Of a stretch of DNA of 64,000 bases, positions 1 through 9,167 are shown in pieces. This DNA comes from Candidatus Geocrenenecus huangii (lineage in GTDB: Archaea; Thermoproteota; Nitrososphaeria_A; Caldarchaeales; Wolframiiraptoraceae). Both the position numbers and the translations under genes were made by a program. The DNA lies in the NCBI GenBank assembly GCA_023268155.1, contig JALNKM010000004.1:92176-156175 (forward strand), given 5' to 3'. The notes below the pieces were generated by a model. The model made no database searches and was not told the DNA's origin. It saw nothing but the letters and a program-made list of their open reading frames with translations. Position 1 is the first letter of the stretch. Each line of letters starts with the position of its first letter.

Positions 1-1
1 T

Positions 2-148
2 GTAGGCGCAATGCTCAGCCCTGCGCATGCATGCCTAGTCATGTCAGCAGAATACTACAAAACAGAGCTCCCCAAAACATATAGGTTAATCTTCCCAGCC
101 ACGATCTTAACATTGATACTCATACTGATATACGCCTTCTTAGCGTAA
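2..148 (+). CDS. C-terminal fragment of a DUF401-like membrane protein
   Basis: The reading frame is already open at the left edge of the window and ends at a TAA at 146-148, giving the last 48 residues of a longer protein. The fragment has a motif of the type LSPAHACLVMSAEYYK followed by a hydrophobic membrane segment at the very C-terminus (TLILILIYAFLA). The LSPxHxCLxxxxEYF pattern recalls the C-terminal region of DUF401 family integral membrane permease-like proteins, whose substrate is unknown. The family call rests on this motif from memory only, so it is moderate. The rest of the gene lies outside the window. Confidence 0.55.
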   Translation, partial: VGAMLSPAHACLVMSAEYYKTELPKTYRLIFPATILTLILILIYAFLA

Positions 149-234
149 CCATGATCTTTTCTAGAATTTATGATTGGAGTATCATAGATGAAACAAGGGT
201 TAGGTGGATCCGAAGATTCTTGCTGGGAAAAAGG

Positions 235-244
235 TTATAAAAAG
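235..244 (+). promoter_or_regulatory. TATA box of the thioesterase gene
   Basis: TTATAAAAAG lies about 25 bases upstream of the ATG at 264. In archaea this spacing places the transcription start at or next to that ATG. It therefore supports a leaderless mRNA beginning at 264 rather than translation from the upstream in-frame ATG at 204, which would precede the promoter. Confidence 0.6.
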
Positions 245-263
245 ATTTCCTGATTTTATCTTT

Positions 264-641
264 ATGAGTCTTACACCAGGATTAACATTTAGAGAAAAAT
301 ACGTGGTTACATCTGAGTATACTGCGAAGCACCTTGGCTCAGGTAGCGTGGAAGTCTTAGCAACTCCAGCTATGATACTCTTCATGGAACATACTTGTAG
401 AGTTAACATAGATAACTTCCTCCTAGAGAATCGGACGACGGTGGGCACTCATGTAGACGTGTATCACGTCAAGCCGGCTCCCATAAATTCTGAAGTCGTG
501 ATAGAAGCTAAGTTGTTACAGGTAGATGGTAGAAAGCTTATCTTTTATGTTGCAGCATACTGGGGAGACAAGCTAATAGGTTATGGTATACATGAAAGAT
601 ACATTGTAGATAAAGAAGAATTTGCACAAAAGATAAAGTAA
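264..641 (+). CDS. FlK-like hotdog-fold thioesterase
   Basis: Predicted 125-residue single-domain hotdog protein, probably hydrolysing an acyl-CoA thioester; the substrate is not evident. The sequence carries the residues expected of the fluoroacetyl-CoA thioesterase (FlK) branch: a Thr in LATPAM, a Glu in FMEHTC and a His in VGTHVDVYH, followed by a strand with AYWGDKLIGYG. An in-frame ATG exists at 204, but a TATA box at 235-244 sits inside that extension, so the ATG at 264 is preferred. The neighbour on the right is convergent, so the gene is monocistronic. A general thioesterase is the safe call; true fluoroacetyl-CoA activity is not implied. Confidence 0.8.
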   Translation: MSLTPGLTFREKYVVTSEYTAKHLGSGSVEVLATPAMILFMEHTCRVNIDNFLLENRTTVGTHVDVYHVKPAPINSEVVIEAKLLQVDGRKLIFYVAAYWGDKLIGYGIHERYIVDKEEFAQKIK

Positions 642-692
642 GGTAGCCACCAGCTTAGACGGGAACAATTCACCACTGAGAAAGTTAAACGT

Positions 693-1121
693 CTACATGT
701 ATTTGCTACAATTATAGCAGTACCATCTCTTATACTGTTCAATATATGTTAAGGGTTTTCCACATGTTGGGCAGGCGGGTTTCTCTCCCCTCTTAAAAAC
801 GCTGGTTATAACCCCTAACCCCTTCTTCTCCTCTTTGGGTGGCGTAGGACCCATTGAAGGAGTGGATGGGATAGGATACTGTGCCGAGACCTCGGGTGCC
901 ATAGTCTTTACCTCAATTTTTTCTTTCAAGATTATTATGTCTCCTACTGCAGAGATCTTGCTCCACGGTATAGTCTCCGTCGTTTGAGCTCTAGTTAACA
1001 GTAATAACCCCATTTCTCCACCGCCTAAAGGCAAAGCAATATCTTGCACTGTTCCAACAAGAGTTCCATCCGGATTATATACTTGCATCCCAATAAGTTT
1101 CCCTCTTGGAACCATTGACAT
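693..1121 (-). CDS. PRC-barrel domain protein with C-terminal zinc ribbon
   Basis: A 142-residue protein in three parts. Residues about 5-75 form a PRC-barrel (GKLIGMQVYNPDG, GTVQDI, IPWSKISAVGDIIIL), a small beta fold known from RimM and photosynthetic reaction centre H subunits. A proline-rich linker follows at about 80-105. The C-terminus is a zinc ribbon with paired CPTC and CYNC motifs near residues 118 and 136. Similar architectures are common in archaea and suggest an RNA- or ribosome-associated adaptor, but the role is unknown. In the minus-strand promoter region, GGAAAACTTATAAAAG lies around 1149-1164, a plausible TATA box for the start at 1121. Confidence 0.75.
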   Translation of the reverse strand: MSMVPRGKLIGMQVYNPDGTLVGTVQDIALPLGGGEMGLLLLTRAQTTETIPWSKISAVGDIIILKEKIEVKTMAPEVSAQYPIPSTPSMGPTPPKEEKKGLGVITSVFKRGEKPACPTCGKPLTYIEQYKRWYCYNCSKYM

Positions 1122-1237
1122 AAAATCCCCGCTGAGAATTCTGGTACATGTCTTTTATAAGTTTTCCGGATCCTGCTACCTAAAGTATTCTAGACTTCGA
1201 TATTATGAGGAATTTAGAATAGCAAGATTTGGTTGCC

Positions 1238-1294
1238 TCAAAGCGTAGTCGTTAAAGATGTCACATCCCAAACAAGCTCAAAATTACGCTTTGA
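1238..1294. repeat. 10-bp perfect inverted repeat downstream of polB1
   Basis: TCAAAGCGTA at 1238-1247 and its exact reverse complement TACGCTTTGA at 1285-1294 are separated by 37 bases. The repeat lies in the 215-bp gap between the stop of polB1 (1337) and the start of the PRC-barrel gene (1121), both leftward. As RNA it would form a 10-bp stem closing a large loop. It may be a processing or termination structure behind polB1, or part of a small RNA; the sequence does not decide. Confidence 0.45.
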
Positions 1295-1336
1295 CGCTAA
1301 GATCTGGAGCTAGGAGAGTAGATTTCTATTCTTCAT

Positions 1337-3832
1337 TTAGAAAAATTTTTCGAGGCTTGTAACCCCTATGATTCTTTCGAAGTCTAAGTCTAACGCATCA
1401 AAGACTTGCTCGAATGTTGACGTCAAGTATTCTACGTACTTATCTACGTCTACTTGATCTTTACGGACGAACTGTAGAGGGGTTACGCCATCCTTGTCTT
1501 TTGTCTTCACGTACTCTATGATATCCCCCGATGTTACTTGTATTCCCTTCTGAATGAGTTTCCGAGCAGCCTTAACATGTGGAGGGGTAGTCTTGACGTA
1601 TTTGTCTACACCTCTCGATAGCATGACTTTGAAAGATAGGTCTTGAAGATCGAACTCTCCATTCTTAAGCTTATTATACCATGTTCTAACTATTTCACGT
1701 ATAGTATTCTTCGCCTCCCTCAAGCTATCTTCGTCTTTTACTTCTTGGAGAACCTTGACCATCTCATCGAATGCTTCTTTTATGAATTTTGGTATATGCT
1801 TCTTCTTCCCAGTTAAACCCTTAACATCTACTATACCTTTATCCGTCAACCCTAGATAGTTCTTCTTCCTCATAGAGAACACGATATACCTATACTTCTT
1901 GTCTATTTCAAGATCTAGATGTAGACTCTTCCTCGCCCAGTTAAGTATTTCTTCGATTGATTTCTCATCCTGTGATTTTAGGAATAGTGAATCTGTATCT
2001 CCATATATCACCTCGATATTTGATGACTTAGCTTTATTGATTGTCTGAAGGAAAATATATCTAGCTATAGCTGTTGTGCTTTCAGCGACTGGTGGACAAT
2101 AGAGTGGGAACCCCTCAAAACCGAAAACGCCGTAAGCAGCATTCAGGAATACTTTTAACGCTCTCTGGACTACTCCATACCATCTTCTTTGAAGATCAGG
2201 TAACGATCTATCACTGCTTAAAGGCTTATATATTCTAACTCGGATATCTCTTAAACACCCTATCAGTTCGCTCTGTATTCCCTTCCTCTTTTTACATATC
2301 CAGTGAGTTGTCTCTGGAACAATGTTGTCTCGGCATTCTTCGTGAACGCATCTTACAGTCTCATAGCTTAGATTCCATTCCTTCAAGATAGATGGATAAA
2401 GAGAAGCAAAATCTAAAACAATTACGTTGAAGTGTACTCCGGGTATGGGGTCGACTACTATTGCGCCTCTATACTTCTTTCCCTCGATTATGGGTCTAGT
2501 TGAGATTACTCCCTTCTCTTCCAATAGTTCATCAGACCTAGGTATTAGGTATCCTCTTCTTCTATGCTCATAGTATAGTAGACTCTTTATCCATCCTGAA
2601 ACTCCATGCCTGCAAACATCTTCTATAGGCAATCTACTAATCCTAGAGATCACTATTATTAGCTTCAACAATAGCTCGTCGTCGAAAGTAAGTAGTTCGT
2701 GGACAAGCAATGCATCGTAGAAGCTGTATCTCGCCAGCTCACTACTAGTCAACTGGCTAATCGGTTTATCTATAGCTATCTTTCCTTTACCTATCAAAGC
2801 TTGAGCAATTGCTTCCAGCGTGTGCTCCCTATACTTGTTATCGAATGCATATACCTGGATACTCTTATTATTAAATAATCTATAAAGGTCTATGTGGATA
2901 CCTTTCCGCAGTGACGCTCCTTCTCTACTTAAAATTATAGGTATCTTATCTTTAGGGATCTTAAGTTGTTCTCCTCTGTGTCTAAGATAAGGTAGATCAA
3001 AATCGTCTCCGTTAAACGTGGCCACAACGGGATATTCCTCAATTACTTCGTATATCTTCTTCAGCATCTCGACCTCATCATCGAAGACCTTAACGGTAAA
3101 TTCGCTGCCTCCATCTACTTCTATGAAATTGGGAGTTTTCAGTAGATAGACTTCTCTTCTACCATCGCTTCCCACCATGGATACTGCGACGACTTTATCT
3201 CTGGCCTTATCAGGGGATGGAACACGGGTGGCCACAGGTGATAGGACCTCAATATCAAGTGATAGATGCTTGAGCTTACAATGCTCAGCCTCCATTAATG
3301 CTATCCATTCCTCGATGACCTTCCTATCGTCCCTCGATAAATCCGGGAAATACTTCTCGATTACTTTTCTAATCTTCTCTCTATCTTGTTCTAATGGCTC
3401 GAGTATCTTTCCATCTAGCCTGTATGGAATACTTGGTATAAGCCTCATATCATATAGGTAGCAAAGGTGATATGGTATGTCTGCCTCCCATGCTTTCATC
3501 TTCTCTCTTATGGATGCTGAAGTACCACCAATAGCTAGAGGGTCGCTGGCAATAATCTTGGTAAGTTTCACTTCCCTATCTCTAAACAGGTCATACTTTT
3601 TTTCAACTTCTATCTTTACTACTCCTTGAAGCTTGAGTTTCTCTACCTCCTCAAGGCTTTCTAAAACATAACAATATGGTTTATGCCCTGACTCATCGTA
3701 TATTATCTCAACCTGATTATTCTCTATGTCTAGAAGTTTTAAGTAAGCTTTTCCCTCCTTACCATCATAGGCACATCCAAATAAGAAATAAGTTTTAAAC
3801 TTCAAATGCTCATCTAAGCTTGTCTGACCCAT
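1337..3832 (-). CDS. polB1: Family-B DNA polymerase, PolB1 (Dpo1) type
   Basis: An 831-residue replicative DNA polymerase of the crenarchaeal PolB1/Dpo1 type. The 3'-5' exonuclease motifs are intact: Exo I with D193 and E195, Exo II N274...D279, and Exo III Y369-x3-D373. Polymerase motif A is DFASLYPSI (D474), motif B is KVFLNAAYGVF near 560-570, and motif C is YGDTDSL (D612, D614), followed by KKNYLGL. The phrase around NLSYETV and the C-terminal end resemble Sulfolobus Dpo1. The last residues, TSLEKFF, look like a PCNA-interacting peptide. It is monocistronic and leftward, divergent from the NSUN methyltransferase. Compare the second polymerase at 40917-43205, which has lost its exonuclease residues. 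Confidence 0.95.
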   Translation of the reverse strand: MGQTSLDEHLKFKTYFLFGCAYDGKEGKAYLKLLDIENNQVEIIYDESGHKPYCYVLESLEEVEKLKLQGVVKIEVEKKYDLFRDREVKLTKIIASDPLAIGGTSASIREKMKAWEADIPYHLCYLYDMRLIPSIPYRLDGKILEPLEQDREKIRKVIEKYFPDLSRDDRKVIEEWIALMEAEHCKLKHLSLDIEVLSPVATRVPSPDKARDKVVAVSMVGSDGRREVYLLKTPNFIEVDGGSEFTVKVFDDEVEMLKKIYEVIEEYPVVATFNGDDFDLPYLRHRGEQLKIPKDKIPIILSREGASLRKGIHIDLYRLFNNKSIQVYAFDNKYREHTLEAIAQALIGKGKIAIDKPISQLTSSELARYSFYDALLVHELLTFDDELLLKLIIVISRISRLPIEDVCRHGVSGWIKSLLYYEHRRRGYLIPRSDELLEEKGVISTRPIIEGKKYRGAIVVDPIPGVHFNVIVLDFASLYPSILKEWNLSYETVRCVHEECRDNIVPETTHWICKKRKGIQSELIGCLRDIRVRIYKPLSSDRSLPDLQRRWYGVVQRALKVFLNAAYGVFGFEGFPLYCPPVAESTTAIARYIFLQTINKAKSSNIEVIYGDTDSLFLKSQDEKSIEEILNWARKSLHLDLEIDKKYRYIVFSMRKKNYLGLTDKGIVDVKGLTGKKKHIPKFIKEAFDEMVKVLQEVKDEDSLREAKNTIREIVRTWYNKLKNGEFDLQDLSFKVMLSRGVDKYVKTTPPHVKAARKLIQKGIQVTSGDIIEYVKTKDKDGVTPLQFVRKDQVDVDKYVEYLTSTFEQVFDALDLDFERIIGVTSLEKFF

Positions 3833-3938
3833 CCTAAAGTTACTTGGATACCTCTTACTTATTTCCTTTTACACATAGCGGACTCTATTAGGAAAATATT
3901 AATATGGATACTTTAAGCTGATAAATGGGCCACGACAA

Positions 3939-5228
3939 GTGGATACGCAGGCTATTCTACTCTCTATAGAAGCTCTCAAAATGTGTCGAGATACAGGTAT
4001 TTCTCCCAGCTCTGCATTGTATTTCGCTTTTAAGAGAAAAAGATACACCACTAGAGAATTGAGGATGGCTAGAAAGATCCTGCATATCTACTCTATCTAT
4101 AGAAGGTCAGCCTCAATATATCTGGATAAGATCCTGCCAGATACAACTCTAGACTGGATGAGCAAAACTTTGCTAGAACTTCTCGCATCCTGCATACTAG
4201 GCCGAATGAATCTAGGAGACATTTCCACGCTAGTATCTAGGCTGAGACAATCCATGGGCAAGAATTGGCCAGAGCAATCAGAGAGATTTCTCGGTCTTCT
4301 AAGATATATGTATTCAAGACCGAGGAGAGAAGTTAATTATCCTGATTGGTTCGTAAAGTATCTAGAGAAAATAATTGGTAAAGTAGAAGCAGAACATTAC
4401 ATGGACTTCCAAGATAATGTTAAGCCACCTATATATTGCTCGCTAAACACGTTAAGAATGGATAAAGAGAATATTCTGAAAATAGCGGAGGAAAAAAATG
4501 TAATCCTTAAAGAAGATAGTAGGCTTCCGGGAATCTACATTGTAGAAACTTCAAGTACTAAAGATCTAAAAACCTTAATGAATCAGGGTTTAATAGTAGT
4601 ACATGATTTCTCGAGCTACTACGCTGTTAAGGTTCTGGAGCCTCGCCTAGAAGACATCATCTTAGATGTTTGTTCAGCTCCTGGAACTAAGACATGGCTT
4701 ACAACATTAGAAATGAGGAATAATGGTATAATATTCTCTATAGATTCTTCATGGAAGAGAATTCGAAGCCAGAGAAAGAGAATGACTTTTCTGAATGCAA
4801 AGATAGTTAAATTAATTCAAGCCGATGCTACGAAGTCTTTACCGATAAGAATTGAAGCTGATAAAGTATTGGTTGATCCACCATGTAGTTCTACTGGATT
4901 AATATGGAGAGAGCCATACTATAGATGGATGATTAGGCCTAGGCATATTAGAATGTTCGCAAACCTTCAATCCAACATACTATGGAGTTCATCTAGAAAT
5001 GTTAAGAAAGGAGGATACCTGGTATACTCAACATGTAGTATCACAGTAGAAGAAAACGAATACGTTATCGAAGATTTTCTAAAAACTCATCCAGACTTCG
5101 AGCTGGTGGAACCATCCATAGACGTAGGCTCAACAGGTCTAAGAGGTCTAGTTGAAGCCCGTAGACTATACCCACATTCGAATATGTGTAACGGATTCTT
5201 CATCGCATTATTGAAGAGAAGATATTAA
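3939..5228 (+). CDS. NSUN-family RNA (cytosine-5) methyltransferase with NusB-like N-terminus
   Basis: A 429-residue SAM-dependent methyltransferase of the NOL1/NOP2/sun group that forms 5-methylcytosine in rRNA or tRNA. The SAM-binding motif is SAPGTK (246-251). The two cysteines of the reaction are C316 in DPPCSSTG and C366 in YSTCS. The first 130 residues are helical and resemble the NusB-like domain of bacterial RsmB, while 140-235 forms a linker and pre-methyltransferase region. Translation begins at a GTG (3939). The gene stands alone, divergent from polB1 and upstream of trm1, another RNA methyltransferase. The exact target base cannot be inferred. Confidence 0.88.
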   Translation: MDTQAILLSIEALKMCRDTGISPSSALYFAFKRKRYTTRELRMARKILHIYSIYRRSASIYLDKILPDTTLDWMSKTLLELLASCILGRMNLGDISTLVSRLRQSMGKNWPEQSERFLGLLRYMYSRPRREVNYPDWFVKYLEKIIGKVEAEHYMDFQDNVKPPIYCSLNTLRMDKENILKIAEEKNVILKEDSRLPGIYIVETSSTKDLKTLMNQGLIVVHDFSSYYAVKVLEPRLEDIILDVCSAPGTKTWLTTLEMRNNGIIFSIDSSWKRIRSQRKRMTFLNAKIVKLIQADATKSLPIRIEADKVLVDPPCSSTGLIWREPYYRWMIRPRHIRMFANLQSNILWSSSRNVKKGGYLVYSTCSITVEENEYVIEDFLKTHPDFELVEPSIDVGSTGLRGLVEARRLYPHSNMCNGFFIALLKRRY

Positions 5229-5392
5229 GAAGAAGGCTAACACCATACTTTACCCTCTTCTCCTGGAAATCCTAATCACAAAAGACGTTTATGCACTAAC
5301 CTTGAATCCGTGGCCGCTATTGTATTTATAGTTGTTGTGAAGTAGTTTTCTAGGAGATAATGACGTCTCGGAGATAGGCGAGTCGAAAATCG

Positions 5393-6610
5393 GTGGAGGG
5401 TATGTCCCAAGAGTATGAAGAATTCAGAAAAATGCTTTCTTTCCCAGTCGAGTTGAGACATGAAGGTAGAGCGACATTTCTATCACCGATCCTGCCTTCT
5501 ACCAGAGAGTTTGCTCCCACTTCTCTACCTGCCTTCTTTAATCCAGCCTCAAAGCTGAGTAGAGATATAGCAGTACTTTTCTTGAAAGCTTATTTCGAAG
5601 ATAGAAAGATATCTATCTGCGAGCCTCTAGCAGGCATCGGCGTTAGGAGCATCAGATTAATCTTAGAGACCGGCCTAATAGATCATGCATTAGTAAACGA
5701 CATCTCTAAAAACGCTTACGAACTAATCAAGGTAAACGCTAAGATAAATAATGTAGAAGATAAGCTTGAAGTCTCTGTTCTAGATGCAAATGAGCTTCTC
5801 GCATCTAGAGGTAGAGGGAAGCCGAGATTCGATTATGTTGATGTAGACCCCGCAGGCTCTCCTGCGAAATTCATGGAGAACAGCTTCAGAGGATGTGGAA
5901 AAAATTCTATTCTAGGAGCTACAGCAACCGATCTCTCAGCATTAACGGGGTCTAAGCCTCTTTCTTGTCTGAGAAAATATGACTCATACGTTATGAAGAC
6001 CCCATTCTTTAAAGAAGTTGCAGTAAGGGTCCTAGCTGGATTCATGGTTAGGACAGCCGCTAGAATAGGTTTAGCTGCTGAACCAGTTTTCGCATTCCTC
6101 AAAGACTACTATACTAGAGTTTTCGTAAGAGTCTCTCCAGGGATAGAAGATGCTAAAAAATTGTTGAGACAAGTTGGCTGGATTGCTTACTGCCCAAGAT
6201 GCTTCACAATCTACACCTATAAGATAGGGGAAGAATCTATATCGTGTTGTCCAACATGCATGAAGCCTATTTCTTCCTCTGGACCTCTATGGCTTGGAAG
6301 ACTATGTAGAGAAGAGATAGTCTATAAGATGCATAGACATGCATATGCCAATCTTGAACTTTATAGAGAAGCAGCTAAACTACTTGAAGAAATACTTCAG
6401 GAAGATACGTCGATAGTGGGATACTATCCTGTGAACTCTATAGCATCTATTCTTAAGATCTCGCCTGTTAAGCCTAAAGCTATAATTGAAGAACTCAGAA
6501 ATAGAGGTTATAAATCATCTACAACACATTTTGATTCTACGGCTTTTAAGACAGAAGCTTCTTCCGAAGTAATTAAAGAGATGTTTCTATATATGTTGTC
6601 TAAAAAGTAA
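5393..6610 (+). CDS. trm1: tRNA (guanine26-N2)-dimethyltransferase Trm1
   Basis: A 405-residue Trm1 homologue, which forms N2,N2-dimethylguanosine at tRNA position 26. Visible signatures are the SAM site CEPLAGIGVRS, the catalytic DVDPAGSP segment, and LGATATDLSALTG. A zinc-binding region near 265-300 has CPRC, CCPTC and a later Cys, and a helical C-terminal domain follows. The length is typical. The longest frame opens at GTG 5393; an ATG at 5402 sits directly behind GGTGGAGGGT, so the true start could be either. It follows the NSUN gene in the same direction with a gap of 164 bases. Confidence 0.92.
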   Translation: MEGMSQEYEEFRKMLSFPVELRHEGRATFLSPILPSTREFAPTSLPAFFNPASKLSRDIAVLFLKAYFEDRKISICEPLAGIGVRSIRLILETGLIDHALVNDISKNAYELIKVNAKINNVEDKLEVSVLDANELLASRGRGKPRFDYVDVDPAGSPAKFMENSFRGCGKNSILGATATDLSALTGSKPLSCLRKYDSYVMKTPFFKEVAVRVLAGFMVRTAARIGLAAEPVFAFLKDYYTRVFVRVSPGIEDAKKLLRQVGWIAYCPRCFTIYTYKIGEESISCCPTCMKPISSSGPLWLGRLCREEIVYKMHRHAYANLELYREAAKLLEEILQEDTSIVGYYPVNSIASILKISPVKPKAIIEELRNRGYKSSTTHFDSTAFKTEASSEVIKEMFLYMLSKK

Positions 6611-6704
6611 TTTTCATGTAAAACAAGTATATACTATATATATTATTCCAGAGTGTAATAACTGCTTTCTTAAGTATAACTATAACAAAGTATTTATAGG
6701 GAGA

Positions 6705-7115
6705 ATGTCGACGGAAACTGAGATATGTAATGTATTAGACGGGATTTGGGCAGAGATAACAGAGATGCTTAAAGAATTGATTAACAGGAAAGTTGATATT
6801 CCACAAGCTACTAGAATTGCATTAGATGGAGCTAAGGTCTTAATAAATTTATGCAAATTTCATCCAAGGTTAGCTCATGATGTTACTCCTTCAATGCTAG
6901 ATTCTGTTCAGGGATTTTGTGTAGGATGTTGTGGAGCAGATGTTGTTTCAAGGATAGTCTGTGAACTGAAGACTGCTCAAGACTTGATAACAATTAAAGC
7001 TGTGAGTGTAGTTGATGAATCAGTTATCATAAGCTGGCAGAAAAAACTCGAAGAATTATGGAGTAAAGTTTCTAAAAACTTTCAGAAAAAAGATGTTGTC
7101 ACGTCCATAACTTAA
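6705..7115 (+). CDS. Small helical protein with cysteine cluster, unknown function
   Basis: A 136-residue protein that I do not recognise with certainty. It is mostly alpha-helical, with an acidic N-terminal half. A cysteine-rich patch lies in the middle (GFCVGCCGADV, plus single cysteines near residues 8, 51 and 87), which might bind metal. No membrane segment or signal peptide is present. It starts at ATG 6705 behind a GGGAG, and an A/T-rich TATA-like stretch with TATAAC lies upstream. It sits alone between trm1 and an FtsJ-type methyltransferase gene, both same strand. A relationship to small archaeal DUF proteins such as DUF2096 is possible but not shown. Confidence 0.6.
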   Translation: MSTETEICNVLDGIWAEITEMLKELINRKVDIPQATRIALDGAKVLINLCKFHPRLAHDVTPSMLDSVQGFCVGCCGADVVSRIVCELKTAQDLITIKAVSVVDESVIISWQKKLEELWSKVSKNFQKKDVVTSIT

Positions 7116-7230
7116 AACACCGGGCACTCCACCTAGCCCTTTGACTCTATTTCACAGTTACTCGGCTAATAGGTGCTCTATAATTCTCAAATCTTAAATT
7201 GTCTAGAAGATATATGCTAAACAGAGTATA

Positions 7231-7839
7231 ATGGTTCGGAACTGGGTTGAAGAAGCTTCTAGGGATAGTTTCAAGAGAAGAGCTAGAATTGAAGGCTTCA
7301 GGTCTAGAGCAGCCTACAAGCTTCTTGAAGCAAACAGGAAATTTAAGTTGATTAAACATGGAGATATAGTTGTAGAGCTTGGTGCATGGCCTGGAGGGAT
7401 GACTCAAGCAGCTTCTAGACTAGTCGGAGAAACAGGTTTGGTAATCGCTGTAGATATTAGAAAGTTCAAAGAATTTAATGAACCCAACATAATAACTATA
7501 CAATCAGATATTCTTGAAGAAGATACTCTACAGAAAATACTTGATACGTTGAATGGGAAGCTGGTGGATGTAGTTATCTCTGATGCCTCCCCCCATCTTA
7601 CGGGAATCAGAGATATAGATACTTCTAAGCAGATAGAGCTAACAGAAAAAAGTTATGAAATCTCTCTCGAACTACTAAAGAAGAGGGGGTCAATAATGTT
7701 GAAAGCATTTGAGTGCGATGAACTCAGGATACTCGAAGAACGTGTAAAGTCTTCTTTCAGCTATTTTAAGAGATTTATTCCTTCTGCTACTAGAAAGACG
7801 AGTTCAGAACTATACCTAATAGGCATGTCTAGATTATAG
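7231..7839 (+). CDS. rlmE: FtsJ/RlmE-type rRNA 2'-O-methyltransferase
   Basis: A 202-residue single-domain Rossmann methyltransferase, as long as bacterial RlmE/FtsJ, which methylates the ribose of a 23S rRNA uridine in the A loop. The K-D-K-E catalytic tetrad is complete: K30 (SRAAYKLLE), D118 (ISDASP), K158 (MLKAFE) and E193 (SSELYLI). The SAM site is VELGAWPGG (48-56). The archaeal enzyme acts on rRNA or tRNA; the position methylated here is inferred only from the family. The gene lies just before a convergent TFE-beta gene, with 17 bases between the stops. Confidence 0.9.
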   Translation: MVRNWVEEASRDSFKRRARIEGFRSRAAYKLLEANRKFKLIKHGDIVVELGAWPGGMTQAASRLVGETGLVIAVDIRKFKEFNEPNIITIQSDILEEDTLQKILDTLNGKLVDVVISDASPHLTGIRDIDTSKQIELTEKSYEISLELLKKRGSIMLKAFECDELRILEERVKSSFSYFKRFIPSATRKTSSELYLIGMSRL

Positions 7840-7856
7840 GATTAAAAATAATAGTG

Positions 7857-8264
7857 TTAAGTCTTCTCTAGACTCTTAGAGGATGTAGACGAGGTTACCC
7901 ACTCCTCGATCCATAGACATGTATTTGGTGAGACCGTACCTTGTTTACCGCATACATTATTGTATATACAAGAAGGGCATGGAGCACCTTTTATAGGTTC
8001 AAGAGTTACCTGCTTAATTAATGGGACAAGCCTTCTAGTCCATCTATCTTTAGCGAATTCCTTAACTCTTTTAACTACTCCTTTTTTCTCTAGTTTTATA
8101 GCTATTCTAGATCCTTCCCTACTGGTTACCCCAAGCTTATGCCATAACTCTGATTGAAGTAGACCTCTATTCTCATACTTGAGTAGAAGCTTTATAGCTT
8201 TCTCTTCAAGTTTACTCATTTTAGGAGGCAAAACATACACCAAGAGTAAATACTGCTCCTCCAC
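7857..8264 (-). CDS. Transcription factor TFE-beta (RPC34/RPC39 family, Fe-S winged helix)
   Basis: A 135-residue protein with a winged-helix domain (about 18-85) followed by a four-cysteine cluster C96, C99, C105 and C116 in the pattern CxxCx5C...PxxC, ending in a tryptophan-rich IEEW segment. This matches archaeal TFE-beta, the homologue of the RNA polymerase III subunit RPC34/39, which binds a 4Fe-4S cluster and helps TFE-alpha open promoters. The gene follows tfb (33-base gap) in the leftward srp19-gar1-tfb run, which fits an initiation factor. TFE-alpha is not in the window. The call rests on the cysteine spacing and size. Confidence 0.75.
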   Translation of the reverse strand: MEEQYLLLVYVLPPKMSKLEEKAIKLLLKYENRGLLQSELWHKLGVTSREGSRIAIKLEKKGVVKRVKEFAKDRWTRRLVPLIKQVTLEPIKGAPCPSCIYNNVCGKQGTVSPNTCLWIEEWVTSSTSSKSLEKT

Positions 8265-8297
8265 TATATATCTTATTCGTTTTTTATTGAAGATTTG

Positions 8298-9167
8298 TTA
8301 AAAACTATCTTGAAGCTTATTGATTATGCTCTCTAATTCTCTACATCTACTCCTGAGGGTTACTAAGCTTATTGTAGCTATCTTGGCTAGTTTACGTTGG
8401 TTTACCTTGTGTCGTAGCTTCTTCGCAGCGAGATAGACGGCTGCAGCAGCTAACCCGTCAGGTTTTCTTCCATCTACAATCTTCATATCTCTAGCCATTT
8501 CTACTATCTTGTTTGCAAGATTTTCAACCTCTCCTTTAAGGTTTGATTGGTTAACTATCTTGGAGATCATGATGTCGATCGTTCTTGGGTCTTTCTTAAT
8601 TCCTGTATCTTGGATTATCTTCTTATAAGAATCCCAGAATGTTTTTCTGCTTATTCCAGAGTTTATAATGAATTCTCTCATGTTTCTAGGCATAGAGAAC
8701 ATCTTTGAAGAAACATAGAGGGATGCCGCAGCTAATCCTTTACAGTTTCTACCTAGTCTTAATCCTTTCTTCCAGAGACGTCTAACGATAAGAGCTGCAT
8801 TTTCTTCAACGCTTTCAGGTAAATGCATCTTTGATGAGAGGCTATGTATGGCTGACAATGTTTTCATTAACGATTTATCTCCACTTTCTACTATGTTCTT
8901 CTTGAGTATTCTTGATATGCTGTAGGAATGTAGATCGTATTCTAGGGTTGTAGTAGATAACCCCATGTCATGGATCAGGAACGTTAATGGGTCTCCGACT
9001 CTTTCTCTATCGTCTTTCGTGAAGCTGTAATGTTTCCATTCAGGTCTCCGGTCTGGTATTCTATGCGAGATTACCAACCCACAGTTCGAACATACTATCT
9101 CCCCGCCTTCTTCATCCTGTACGAGACTACTCGACCCGCACTGTGGGCAATACTCCATACCTCTCAC
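8298..9167 (-). CDS. tfb: Transcription initiation factor TFB (copy 1)
   Basis: A 289-residue homologue of TFIIB. The N-terminal zinc ribbon has C7, C10, C26 and C29. The B-reader/linker region contains RPEWKHY, RVGDP and DMGLST, and two cyclin folds follow (about 95-190 and 195-289), each with the alanine-rich LAAAxxYxxxK helix. It recruits RNA polymerase to TATA-bound TBP. The start overlaps the end of gar1 by four bases (9164-9167), so the two are translationally coupled; an in-frame ATG three codons in is a possible alternative. A second TFB is encoded at 46594-47517. The two proteins differ mainly in the linker and in the first cyclin repeat. Confidence 0.95.
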   Translation of the reverse strand: MRGMEYCPQCGSSSLVQDEEGGEIVCSNCGLVISHRIPDRRPEWKHYSFTKDDRERVGDPLTFLIHDMGLSTTTLEYDLHSYSISRILKKNIVESGDKSLMKTLSAIHSLSSKMHLPESVEENAALIVRRLWKKGLRLGRNCKGLAAASLYVSSKMFSMPRNMREFIINSGISRKTFWDSYKKIIQDTGIKKDPRTIDIMISKIVNQSNLKGEVENLANKIVEMARDMKIVDGRKPDGLAAAAVYLAAKKLRHKVNQRKLAKIATISLVTLRSRCRELESIINKLQDSF

